From Naganishia liquefaciens (taxonomy: Eukaryota; Basidiomycota; Tremellomycetes; Filobasidiales; Filobasidiaceae), in NCBI GenBank assembly GCA_013423385.1, contig BLZA01000049.1:124001-188000 (forward strand): a stretch of DNA of 64,000 nt, given 5' to 3'. Each line of letters opens with the position of its first letter. Positions within the stretch are counted from its first letter, which is position 1. The notes below the pieces were generated by a model. The model made no database searches, was not told the origin of the DNA, and was given only the letters and a program-made list of their open reading frames with translations. Made by a program: the position numbers and the translations under genes. Of the stretch, positions 35,212 to 45,391 are shown in pieces.

Positions 35212-36780
35212 CTCTGACAGTCTCGAAGCTTACCAGGTGTCTCGATTGTCTTGCATGCGATCTGTGCGATCTTGCGGGGGTTCCAGTTTAATCACATCCG
35301 GAGTTTGAGATCCATTCACTGACACGGACATGGAGGATACATGCAGACTGCATGATCATTCGAGACTCAAAGTCATATTTCCTTACATCTCAGATCACTC
35401 ACTGATGGGTAACAAGCTAACGAGCGCTGCTGAAGGGAGACGTTGCGGTGTGGCGAATATCGAGAAAAATTCCGCAGGAGTCGCTGTTTGCGCAATCAGG
35501 GCCGAGGACTAATTCGTTCCCAAACAAAATGCCTATATATCACCAGCTCAGCTTCGTAAAGCTGGGCGACGAGAGGAAAATGAGCTGACGCAGGGTCACC
35601 GGTCTCCTTTTCCCGTCCGGTTTGCCTCGGTTAAAAAAGCTGAAACGGGGTACTGCGTTTCTGGAGAGGCTTCTATTGTTTTTCCGCTGCTTTCTTGCAA
35701 TGTACGCCTTGTTCTTATTTGGAAGCATACTCACAATGACAGAGATCTAACCAGTGTATCTATCAATCTGTAGGGCTGGCGCCGAAGCGGACTAGCAGAG
35801 CCTGCGACATTCGCGACACAAGTATGAATCGCATCTGCTGTGCCCGCCCCTATCGTCGGACAATAGACACATTGGACTCGACTGTCAGCCACTCCTCGCG
35901 TCGAAGTCAACAGGCTAGCGGGCTTTGCCTTTCTTGAAGCGATGATGGCTGGTACAAAGACATTGTTTGGAGTCGGATCATTATGTGCATGTATCAGTTC
36001 GCCGTTACACAAGGGACGAGGGAAAGTAAACGATAACCTTGCCGCTTCCTCTCCATGGCTGGACGCGAACAGGGCTGCTTCTCCTATAAGGGAAGTCAAA
36101 GTGCCAAGCTATCAATTGCAGGCTGCCTAGTACAGTGTGAGGGCGTCCGAGGGGGATCGTCTGTGCAAAACGCACACGATCCAACGCTTCCGCGACCAGG
36201 GTTCGAGCCCTGGTTCGGTCGCGTCGATTTGTCATCTCCTCGACACGTCGGTCATTAAAACGGACCGACATCCCTCATCCAAGCACGCGGAAAGGTGGTC
36301 TCAAGTCCTGCGCTCGCCCGGCAACTCGAAGCTAGGCTTGAGCTACATGGATGAAATCCCCTAAGGATAGACCGCTGCTGTGAATGCAGTAGCCTATATC
36401 TTTTTCTTTCTCTTTGACTCTTAATATATTATTCGCACTGCATGTTGGGTTCGTGCAATCCAGCTCAGCTCGATGGCCAATCCTGTTCATTTTCATTGCA
36501 GCTCATCGGGAGGGATGTCGCCCCTCGGCTCAGGCGATTTGCGATGTGTCAAACATTAGCATTACGGTCGCTTAAAGATTTCCTTCGAGCGCTGAGTGAT
36601 CAGTCAAGACCATTTCTGGACCATACGTGCATCGAAAGAGCTCGAATAGAAGTAGCGTGCATATCGCGAACGCATAGGGCAAGGATCAATCATACAACTT
36701 AGGACATCACTATACAAGGCAGAATGGGACAAACGAGAAAGGAGAAATGTCAGCTATGGTAATCAAGTTGTACCACAGCT
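35212..36780. other. 1.57-kb region without a supported gene
   Basis: This lies upstream of the small gene at 34664-35211 and downstream of the minus-strand coiled-coil gene ending at 36781. The longest frames (35731-36099 minus, 122 codons) lack domain signal. At about 36150-36225 there are two strong inverted repeats: a stem GGATCG...CGATCC enclosing TGTGC/GCACA, and ACCAGGG-ttcgag-CCCTGGT flanked by CGCGACC/GGTCGCG. See findings and rejected items for the tRNA question. Confidence 0.5.
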
Positions 36781-38567
36781 CTACTGTATTCTCGTTCTGA
36801 CTTTTGCGATCAATGATGGTACATCGTTGGATCTGCGCGCGATCTCGACCGCATCTTCGATGTTGGCCGAGTGGTCGACCAACTGCAAGATTCGCATCTC
36901 CCATCAGTTTCAGAAAGGATAGTACAGAGATCGATGCTTACCTTGGCGTCTTCCAGTCTCTTTGTAGTCTCGTCGAACAACAGTGCGAGGGTTACTGGCT
37001 TACGCGATTCGCCCGATGAAGAAGGTAGCGTCTCGTATTCTAGGTGTAACTCATTCGTTCCTACTGGCTTGACCGACTTGATGCCCAAGAGAACCCGGTA
37101 GACCTCGATGGCAGACGTAAACCTATCACGAATAATCGAGTTGAGCCTCTGCATGTGTGACCGTGCCACTCGGAACGCACCATGAACACAATTCATCCAC
37201 CTTGCCATCACCCTTTTCCCGTCCCGCCCGGGCCTCCTTCGCAAGCGCCTCCTGCCTTTCCTTTTCTCGCGAGGAGCTTGCCACCTGTTTGGCCGCTCGA
37301 TTCACTTCGTCGCTCGTCTTGTCAGTTTCTTCAGTCAACTCGAATGTATTTGTCGTCAATTCGGTGATATATTCGTCTTGTTCAGCCAATAGCTTTTCGG
37401 CTGCGGTTACCGTGATGCGCTGGCAGACAACGCTCAATATCAGAATGATGCATAGTAGGAAAAGCTTACGTCTTTTACTGGATGAACACCTCGAATTCGC
37501 GCCAGTTCGTGTTCCATCTCCTTGACCTTCTTCATATAGTTGTTAACTTCGCCAACAGACTCCGCGACTTCCCGGTGAGCTAATGACCCAAAGGTCAGAG
37601 TGCTTGATTACAATGAGTCGAGGGAGGGACCCACTGGATGATACTTCATGGCTCAGCTTGAGTGCCTCGGCCCGCAACTCCTCCAGATGCACCTTGTTCG
37701 CTTTCAATGCGGCCTTCTTCTTGGCATTCGTGCGCTCTTATCGCTTGTTCAGCCATCATCGGTATCTGTAGTATCCCTGGAGCGCACCTTTTTCCTCATT
37801 CTCTCCCGGCTCAAGAATCTTGCCTTCCTCTCCCGTCAGATTATGCATGAGATCCAGCTTGGCATGTTGCTCCAGGTACTTGAACTTCATGAGTCTAAAA
37901 TAATCCTGTGAAGCGTTCAGCAAATCGATGTGTATTCCAGTGCGCATTCGAGTGCATGGATGCTCACTTTGATCGCAAACATTTCGGCCTCTAGCATCAG
38001 CGGATTCATAGGGTCTGATGTTCCATTATTATGACCGCTCGTGCCGTCCGATGTAGCATCCTTCATCGCCTTTTCGAGAAACTTGTCTTTGAGCCGTTCC
38101 TGGTAGAATGAGTTTGCGCTAGACATGCTGCTCGATAACCTGTTGCGAATACCAGTCAAGGGTAATCGACATGCGGAGGGCGCCTTTGCTCACTTCTCTG
38201 CCTTTTCCTGCAATTCATCGTGTCGGCCATTGTCATTTCCGTACGAGTCTCGCTTGACGGGTGGCGGCGGGAGATTGGCTGTCGCTGACATTGCAGTTGC
38301 CAAATTCGATTTCTCTTGTAGAGTTGCTTCTGTACCTGCTCCGTGGCTGTCTGGATCAACTTGCACCATATACCGATCGCAGACAGGATGCAGGGTCCAA
38401 CCTCGTAGAACATCGCTCAACCCTTGAAGCTTGTCATATGGCTGAATTGCATTGTTTACATTGTCGGCAGCCGTGTCGAGAGGATTACGTAACGGGGTTT
38501 CCTGCGCGTCGCGCTCTCTCCAGGTCTTCGATGAGGAGTAGCGTTTCCAAGGGATCCAAGTTCGCAT
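36781..38567 (-). CDS. Coiled-coil protein, probable kinetochore component (Sos7/Kre28-like, tentative)
   Basis: The start at 38567 (MRTWIPWKRYSSSKTWRERD) lies 42 bases from the divergent RFC2 start. Exons splice in phase: ...NGRHDELQEKAEK + LSSSMSSANSFYQERLKDKF, then DLLNASQDYFRLMKFKYLEQ and LDLMHNLTGEEGKI, then coiled coil EVNNYMKKVKEMEHELARIR and AAEKLLAEQDEYITELTTNT, ERQEALAKEARAGREK. A C-terminal compact block follows: RFTSAIEVYRVLLGIKSVKP, VGTNELHLEYETLPSS, VTLALLFDETTKRLEDAK. The end after the last intron is HSANIEDAVEIARRSNDVPS...RTRIQ-stop (36781). Coiled coil followed by an RWD-like strand-rich end, with the LRFxYLEQ-type segment, recalls the Knl1 partner Sos7/Kre28. That is inference; another coiled-coil family is possible. 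Confidence 0.6.
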
Positions 38568-38609
38568 TATGCCGATCTTTCCAGCTATCCGGGCATCAGA
38601 ATCCCCAAG
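38568..38609. promoter_or_regulatory. Very short divergent promoter between the coiled-coil gene and RFC2
   Basis: Only about 42 bases lie between the two ATGs. Each promoter must therefore lie at least partly in the 5' part of the other gene, or the two are driven by one bidirectional core. Confidence 0.6.
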
Positions 38610-40267
38610 ATGGCAGCAGTCGACACACAACCCTTCATGCCTCAACGAGCGGCGGGAAAGAAGTCCATCGGCTCCATAGATCCCTCGAAACAGCGCAAGT
38701 CGCGAGCCTGTCATACCTCGATCGCAACGCTGATCTTCCGATGTGTCGAAACAGCATGGGTCGAAAAGTACCGTCCGAAAACAATAGATGATGTCTCGTC
38801 GCAGGAAAACACAGTAGCAGTGCTGCAAAAGACATTGACAAGCACGAATGTCAGTCTGCTCCGAGGCGTGTTGAATTCACTTGAGCTGATGCAGAGCACC
38901 TCTCACAGCTTCCGCATATGCTTTTTTACGGACCTCCGGGAACTGGAAAGACGAGTACGTAGTGACGAGACGGAGGGCAAAGAGATGAACTGATAGGTGT
39001 CGACAGGTACAATTCTCGCTCTGGCAAGGCAGCTTTTTGGGTACGTCTTCGGCCTTGCAAAGTCCTTCCGCAAACTCACATCTTGCGGCATACCTGCAGT
39101 CCGGATCTCTTCCGCGCTCGGGTACTCGAGTTGAACGCATCAGATGAACGTGGTATCTCAGTCGTCAGAGAAAAGATCAAGACATTTGCGAGGGAGACGC
39201 CAAGGCATATCAAGGGTGCATCTTCGTGGGTTTCTTCCCCTTTTCGTGCGCTATTTGCGACGCTCACGGGTCAATTCAGGGACGGCAAGGAGTATCCGCA
39301 ACCACCGTACAAATTGATCATTCTGGATGAAGCGGATTCGATGACTCAAGACGCTCAGTCAGCGCTGCGACGAATCATGGAAACCTACTCCAAGATTACG
39401 CGGTTCTGTCTCGTGTGCAATTATGTGACAAGGTAAGATCCTTTGTTTGCTCGCTGTCTACTGGCTGACTGATAAGCCCTTCTCGTATCAAGAATCATCG
39501 AACCACTCGCTTCGCGATGCTCCAAGTTTCGCTTCAAAGCTCTGGACCCGTCGAGTACGCGCGCTCGTGTAGAGATGATAGCAGATGCGGAAAACGTAAA
39601 GCTGGATGATGGGGTAAGATCGTGTATAGTGTTTCCCGTCGTTCTGATGCTGATCAATCGCATACAGGTCGTGCCATTGATTCTAGACCTCTCCGGAGGA
39701 GATATGAGAAAGGCGATTACGTTCATGCAGACAGGTCAGCGGTTGCATTCCACTCAATCGCCACCTACGCCAATAACGATGGATTCCGGTAAGCAGGGTC
39801 AGCAGTCATGCCTCACAGTCCCTGATTTTCGAATCGACAACTTATAGTCTATGAGATTGCTGGAGTCGTACCACAGAACATTGTTGATGCGTTGTTGACC
39901 GCCATGGGTGTCGATGTCGGATCCGGATTGATCAACAATTTGCGCGGCAAAGATGGCTTCCAAATGATTCGTGAGACGGTAACGATGATCAGTCGGCAGG
40001 GCTACAGCGCTGGTCAAGTATTACAGCAGGTGAGCAGCCTCTCCCGTTTTCCGTTCACCGCTCTTTTCCGACTCGATTACTGACGATGCTGCTCTCTAGC
40101 TGCACGACGCGCTGATACCACTGGATGGGATCCCATCGATTCCCAAATCACTTGCCTCGCTCGCCATGGCGGAAGCCGACTATGCGCTGTGTGCGGGTGC
40201 GGATGAAGAGTTGCAATTGCTCACAGTAGCGTTGAGGGTACAGGCGGCGTTGCAGCGTGCGACGTGA
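38610..40267 (+). CDS. RFC2: Replication factor C small subunit (yeast Rfc2 / human RFC4)
   Basis: Rfc2 is an AAA+ subunit of the clamp loader that opens PCNA at primer ends; it also serves the Rad24, Ctf18 and Elg1 loaders. ATG 38610 gives [18 protein letters not shown]. After an intron comes [20 protein letters not shown]. The Walker A region, spliced near 38930, reads [20 protein letters not shown]. Sensor/Walker B parts are [20 protein letters not shown] and [20 protein letters not shown] with RCSKFRF; the SRC motif supplies the arginine finger. The C-terminal collar follows: [30 protein letters not shown] and [20 protein letters not shown], stop 40267. [20 protein letters not shown] matches Rfc2 rather than Rfc3-5. 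About eight introns. Confident to the subunit level. Confidence 0.93.
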
Positions 40268-40598
40268 TGTGAGGGCTCGAGGTGGTTGTTGGATGTAGGG
40301 CGGAGCCTGGGGGATCATTGAGTTGTATTTCTGGGCGACATGGCATTGCATTTTGCGTCTGTATACATGCGGGGGGTCTGCATTACATAGTGTGGGACAT
40401 GAGGAGGCCAGCTTATATCAGCTTTGGGGCACGCCCATTGTCCCAAATTATTAGTGCACGCGACGGCTGCTCGTAATGAAACGCCGGATGCAAATCGGGA
40501 GGATCGAGATGACGCGGTCCGGCTATTACGAGAGCCAACATGATTTCAGAGAGCACATCGTGCATCTTGGTGGCCATACGGCGCCGCAAGATTGCAGT
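40268..40598. other. Intergenic region
   Basis: The spacer between RFC2 and the peroxin gene, both plus strand, shows G-rich and T-rich stretches and no gene. A 41-codon in-frame extension upstream of the peroxin ATG exists but shows no conservation cue. Confidence 0.4.
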
Positions 40599-43153
40599 AT
40601 GATCCACACGGCACAGCCAACGACGGCAACAGTGCCTGCAACAGCAACGGCCACCAACGATCCCGGCACAGACGACATCCTCGCCAGCTTGCCCGTTCCC
40701 GTCGTACGGCTGCTGATCCTCTTCAGCGGACCCTTGGGGTGGGCGAGACGCGCTCTCGAGGTGGTACAATGGCGGGCGGAGACGCAGGTGGCGAGTTGGT
40801 TGGTGGTGGTCGGATGGTGGGGTGTCTGTCTGGGAGGAAGGGCCGTTTGGCGGTGAGTCGCGTGAATACTTTTGTGACCAGAGAACTCGCAGTCAGATCC
40901 CTTTGGAGGATCTCTCACGGAACGAGGCTGAGCTGAGTGATCCGCTCCGTCGCCGTTTTCTGATCCTGGACAGATTCGCTTGCGATCTTTCGACTGCTGA
41001 TGTTTCCCGAACGGCATACAAAGCGCTCTGCAAAGACTCTACCCGAGGATCCAGAGCACGCGCTGACGACCACCCACTCCAGATATTTCCTCCCGCTCGT
41101 ACTCCTTCTTCCCTTTGTGCCATATCCGTCAAATCCCTCTTTGACGCCGGCTCCGACGACTCTGAATCCTCCACTTATCCTCTCGACACAGCCATACACG
41201 ACCTCTGCCAATCCGGCTACCTCGCAGACACTGCTGCGTGCGCTCGCCGATCTGCATGCGATCAACGGCTTGGTACCGACGTTCGAGGCGCGCAGAGAAT
41301 GGATAGAATGGGTCAAGACGATGGAAAGAAAGAGGCTCCTGAGAGCGCTCGGCGTCATTTGGACGGCGTGGATTCTCGTCAATGCGGTGTTGGGCGCACG
41401 CGCGACCCTCGCCATCATCGGAACAATCCTCCTTCTTGTGCCCTCGCCATTCCTTGCCAACACGTCAGAGCTCTTGCATCGATCCCTCCTCATTCGACGC
41501 CTTTCGGCATTCGCCTTTCTCTTCATCTTTGGCTCGACGGGGACAGAAACAGACGCACCGCTCAAGACGGATGAACGTGATGCCTTACCCGCGGAACCAT
41601 TCAGCGTCCGCGCATGGCTCCGGGGAAAGTGGACAGCGTCGAAGCGACCGAGCTTTGCGTTTCGAGCGAGGCCCGTGCGGCCGCCTTTGGTCACCTCGGC
41701 TTCCTTGACGGGATCCGCACTCGACACCACCCCTCCGCCTTCGCCGCCGTTGAAACCCACGGATCCCTCGCTTCAACCATCGGCACCGTTGTATTTCCGC
41801 TTCGAATTGCAGGAAAACCAACGCTGGTGGATGGGCCTCGATTGGACGTCGGCTCTGCTGCCGCAAGAAAGGGCGGCGTGGTGCGACGTCTATCTGAACC
41901 CTACGAGTCCGCCTCAGGGCTTCACATTGCCAAGCGAGACGACAATCTACCTCCCGGAACCGCGCAAGGGCGATCCCGCGGGAAGGGTCAGGCGTACAGC
42001 GCGATGGCGGTGGGTAGACGAAGAGTGGATTGTAGTCCGCAAGCTTGCACAAGGCAAGATAGGTGCAGGAATATCGGCCGCGACGCCGGTGGCAGACCGC
42101 CCTTCCCACGCATCGACTTCCAGCATCGGGGGCGTCGTTTCGCCCGTGATCGCGCCAACGGCATCCGAGGAGCCCAAGAAGGGGATCGCGGAACAGGCAT
42201 TCGTCAAGGGTCTGGAACGACTCAAGGCGCGTACGATGGCGGGCGGAGTCGGCCTGCCCTCAGGCTTGGCGGGCGTGGTCGGGGCTGCCGGCGCCAAAGC
42301 CCGGCCCCTGAGCGGTGATTATACGACGAGCGGATCACCAGGGACGAGTCCCGAAGTCGGTCGACGCATGTCGGAGGATTCCAAGCGCAAGTCATCGGGC
42401 GCGTCGGGCGACCTCGTGCACACTGCGCTCAATAATGCGACGACGATGCAAGCGAACGGGATCGGCTTGGGTATTTTGGGTGACTCCGCTTCGGCCTCCG
42501 CGGGCGCGCCTATGCCGATGCCAAGCGCGGACCTTGATGCCGGCACGGATATGGACGGGTGGAGTTATGGAGATAACAAGTGGGAAGGCATGGGACCCAA
42601 AGGTGGTCTTGGCAAGGTGAGTTGTTCGCAATCATGAGCAAGACATGCCTGACAATGAGTAAAGTATACGCGCAGAAGGCGATGGCAGCGCCGTGCGATC
42701 TGTACCGAGGAAATCGAGTACATCCCGGGAGAGAAACCGGCTGCACCGTCAACACCATCCAAAGAAAAGTCTGCTTTTGTCGAAAATCACGAGGCAGGCA
42801 CCACGGTTGACAAGGATCGGCTTGTGGTTGGTGTCTCTGTCCCTACGCCCTCGAACTCGGCGCACCGCTCAGTGTCGCCCATCTCATCGCCTTCTCCTGC
42901 GCGGCACTCACGTGGACCGCCTCTGCGATTGGGATCCGGCAATCACCACGGACACGTCGAGGGATACACCGTGGCGCCTGCTACTGCTGCGCCGGCAGAA
43001 TCAGATGTGACAGTGACTCCCACTGTCGCTGCGGATGTGCTTATTTCCGGTTCGAGTCCCGCGACGAGAGGCCGTCACGGCAGCACAGATGACGGAAGGG
43101 ATGGTGCATTGCGGCAGCGCCTGAGGAATGCGATGGGTAGTCAGGGTGCTTGA
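40599..43153 (+). CDS. Dysferlin-domain peroxin (Pex30/Pex29 family)
   Basis: This family shapes ER subdomains where peroxisomes and lipid droplets form. ATG 40599 gives MIHTAQPTTATVPATATATN, then membrane stretches VRLLILFSGPLGWARRALEV and WLVVVGWWGVCLGGRAVW. After intron(s) come YFLPLVLLLPFVPYPSNP and a second hydrophobic pair, LLRALGVIWTAWILVNAVLG and RATLAIIGTILLLVPSPFLA. The dysferlin domain starts LYFRFELQENQRWWMGLDWT and continues PQERAAWCDVYLNPTSPPQG, RRTARWRWVDEEWIVV. Its last part, GGLGKYTRRRRWQRRAICTE, lies across the intron at about 42617-42665. The tail is Ser/Pro/Thr-rich to the stop at 43153. The splicing between 40856 and 41088 is unclear: either one 230-base intron or a small middle exon. 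Dysferlin repeats make the family firm; the paralogue number is not assigned. Confidence 0.82.
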
Positions 43154-43461
43154 TACGGGACGCGAGTCGACCTGTAATGCACTGTTTATCATATGTTTGC
43201 TGGTAGTCTATGGGCCTTGGGAACTCGGCGCCGTGCGAGTGAAAGCGCCGCCCCGAGGCGCCCCCGAGCGAATTCCCGGAAGTCTGAAAGCCGAGGGGCG
43301 CTGGCGCGGGGTAATTCAGTCCCGCTTGCTCTCTTCGGGGACACTGGCTTCGTGCTCTTCCTGCTATATCTGTCTCCATTGACCTTGACATTCGTTTCCC
43401 ATCTCGTGCACTTGCAATCATTCTGTTCCGCCTCTCCCTTCGACCCTCCCGTGTCTTGCAA
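43154..43461. other. Intergenic region
   Basis: This spacer holds the promoter and leader of the fusion enzyme. The sequence just before its ATG is pyrimidine-rich (gttccgcctctcccttcgaccctcccgtg), as is common for fungal transcription starts. Confidence 0.4.
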
Positions 43462-44992
43462 ATGCCACGAATCCCTTACCGGTTCCCCGCAAAGGGAGAA
43501 GACGAGGTGGCCGACCGCATTCGGGAGCGCCGCGGACCTGCCCGAGGCCTCACGTCGTTGGATGGAACACTATTGAACGCCCCGATGGTGGCTGACGGCT
43601 GGAACACCTTTATCGGCACTCTAAGACAGAGGAACAGTCTCCCGGATGACATTCGTGAGATCCTGGTCAGTACAATTCCGAGCACACTCGAAATCATGCT
43701 GAGCGGATGTACAGATCCTTAGGGTTGCGGCTGTCAACCGAGCAGCCTTCGAATGGGTGCATCACGAACATGTCGGTCGCCATGCTGGTCTCACCTATGA
43801 GCAGCTCTCCCTGATCGGGTCACCTGCGCCAGACGACCGATCTCAGGCATTCCAGCTTCCCAAGTCTGCCGCCGTCGACTCGCTCAGCCCGCTTCAACTG
43901 GCAGCGCTCAAGTTTGCCGATGCTTCCACTCGCCAAATTACCGTGCCGCAGGATGTATTCGATGAACTGCGTGCACAGCTGTCGGCGGAACTCGAGCGAA
44001 ACCCTAATCCTCCTGCTCCCGCGAACAGCGGCCCTGTCACGGTCGAACGACAATTATTGGAGGCGACGACGACGGTCGGAGCGTACAACATGGTGTCGCG
44101 GCTACTCGTTGCACTCGATGTCGACGACAAGTCACAGATGAAGACGCCCATCCCTGTCGTCGCAAAAGTCCAGGTTGGATCTTCGCCCGAGGAGAGCCTG
44201 CATGCCGTTTACATTCCCGCTGCGGAGCCTACGGACAAGACCGTCATTCTGGTCAACTCGCTGATGACAAACTACAAGATGTGGCGTCACGTGTGGGATC
44301 GGCTTGCCAAGTCGTACAATGTCATTCTGTACGATCAGCGAGGCCACGGCGGATCCTTTACTCCTGCCAACAAGTGCAAGCTCACCGACTTGGCCGATGA
44401 CGTTCCCAAGGTGCTCGCTCACTTTGCCGTCAAGAAAGCACACGCGGTGATCGGAGTCTCCCAGGGCGGCGCGACAACCCTCAATGTCGCGCTCAAATAT
44501 CCCGATACTGCTGCAAAATTTGTCGCTTGCGATACTCAGGCCAAGAGTCCCGAAGCGAACATCAAGGCATGGGACGATCGAATCCAGTTGGCACGAAAGG
44601 AGGGAATGGGAAAGCTTGCCGAGGCGACGATCCCTCGATGGTTCGCCAACGATTCACTGGATCAGGCAAGGGACGGACAATGGCTGCACGACGGCGTCTC
44701 CGCAACGAGCGTCGATGGCTTTGCAAGTTCCGCTGGCGCTCTGCAGGGCTATGATCTTCTTTCGGCGGGTCTGATCGACGCTCTCGCTAAGCGGACGGAG
44801 AACGAAGTCTTGCTCGTTGCAGGAGAATACGATGGCGCACTGCCGAAGGGTTTGCAGTCGCTCGCCGAAGAGGTCAACGCAAAGAAGGCGGGAGCAGTGC
44901 AAGTGGAAATCATTCCGGGTGGAGGACACTTGCCGATGGTTAACCGGGCGACCGAATGGACGGCCAAGGTACTCGAGTTCTTGAAGGCTTGA
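43462..44992 (+). CDS. Carboxymuconolactone decarboxylase-like / 3-oxoadipate enol-lactonase-like fusion protein
   Basis: The protein is 493 residues in two exons (43462-43665; 43715-44992), joined at REIL + ILRVAAVN. Residues about 1-205 form an AhpD/CMD-like helical domain: GWNTFIGTLRQRNSLP, ILRVAAVNRAAFEWVHHEHV (the E-W-H pattern of CMD proteins), SPLQLAALKFADASTR and TTTVGAYNMVSRLLVAL. Residues about 210-493 form an alpha/beta hydrolase like PcaD: nucleophile elbow GVSQGG (Ser near 316), oxyanion-side NSLMTNYKMW, YDQRGHGGS, acid in LLVAGEYDGALP and His in IPGGGHLPMVN. In bacteria the two activities act in succession in the beta-ketoadipate route and are fused in PcaL. Most fungi use a different lactone isomer, so the true substrate is open. 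Both catalytic sets look intact. Confidence 0.85.
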
Positions 44993-45391
44993 GGTGAAGC
45001 TGTCTTTGGCATGACAAGACGGGCAATGAGGGCATACAAGTTGTAACAGTTCTGCATGCAGTGAAATTGGAACCAGTGCGTTTTGGCCGTTTGCATTCTG
45101 AATGACCAGTAGTGGCACAGTGGTATGTGGTATTGGGGAGTCGCTGCTGTGCTACATACTGTTAGAAACAAGAAGGACAAAAAAGCCACAAAAGACCCTT
45201 AAAACACTGAGAAAAGCTGAAAAGTCGTTTATTGCTCGTCAAAATCAGCTCGTCACTGTGTTGTGCCGAGCGATCGGAGAGCAATACATGCATGTCAAGT
45301 CGAGACTGGGCGCTCATGAAGTGGGTTGTGGTATGCTAGTTGCTCCTCTGAAGGACCATCATCCCACGAGCGAACTCGCTTCATTCATACA
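44993..45391. other. Intergenic region
   Basis: This holds the 3' untranslated region of the fusion gene and the promoter of MFAP1. A-rich stretches near 45175-45250 are the only visible structure. Confidence 0.4.

Noticed and set aside
35731-36099. 122-codon minus-strand frame as a gene
   Set aside because: It has no recognisable motif, no splice partners and an equally open opposite strand; it is likely chance.
36174-36225. tRNA gene suggested by a GGTTCGAGCCC T-arm-like sequence
   Set aside because: The hairpin loop is six bases when fully paired, the 3' strand ttcggtc has no matching 5' acceptor strand within 100 bases upstream, and no proper D-arm or anticodon arm forms.
38190-38828. 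Separate minus-strand gene overlapping the start of RFC2
   Set aside because: The frame across 38600-38828 is the shadow of RFC2 exons; the real minus-strand gene starts at about 38567.
41614-42318. Second plus-strand gene inside the peroxin
   Set aside because: It is an out-of-frame shadow of the dysferlin-domain exon, whose frame carries the conserved ENQRWWMGLDWT motif.
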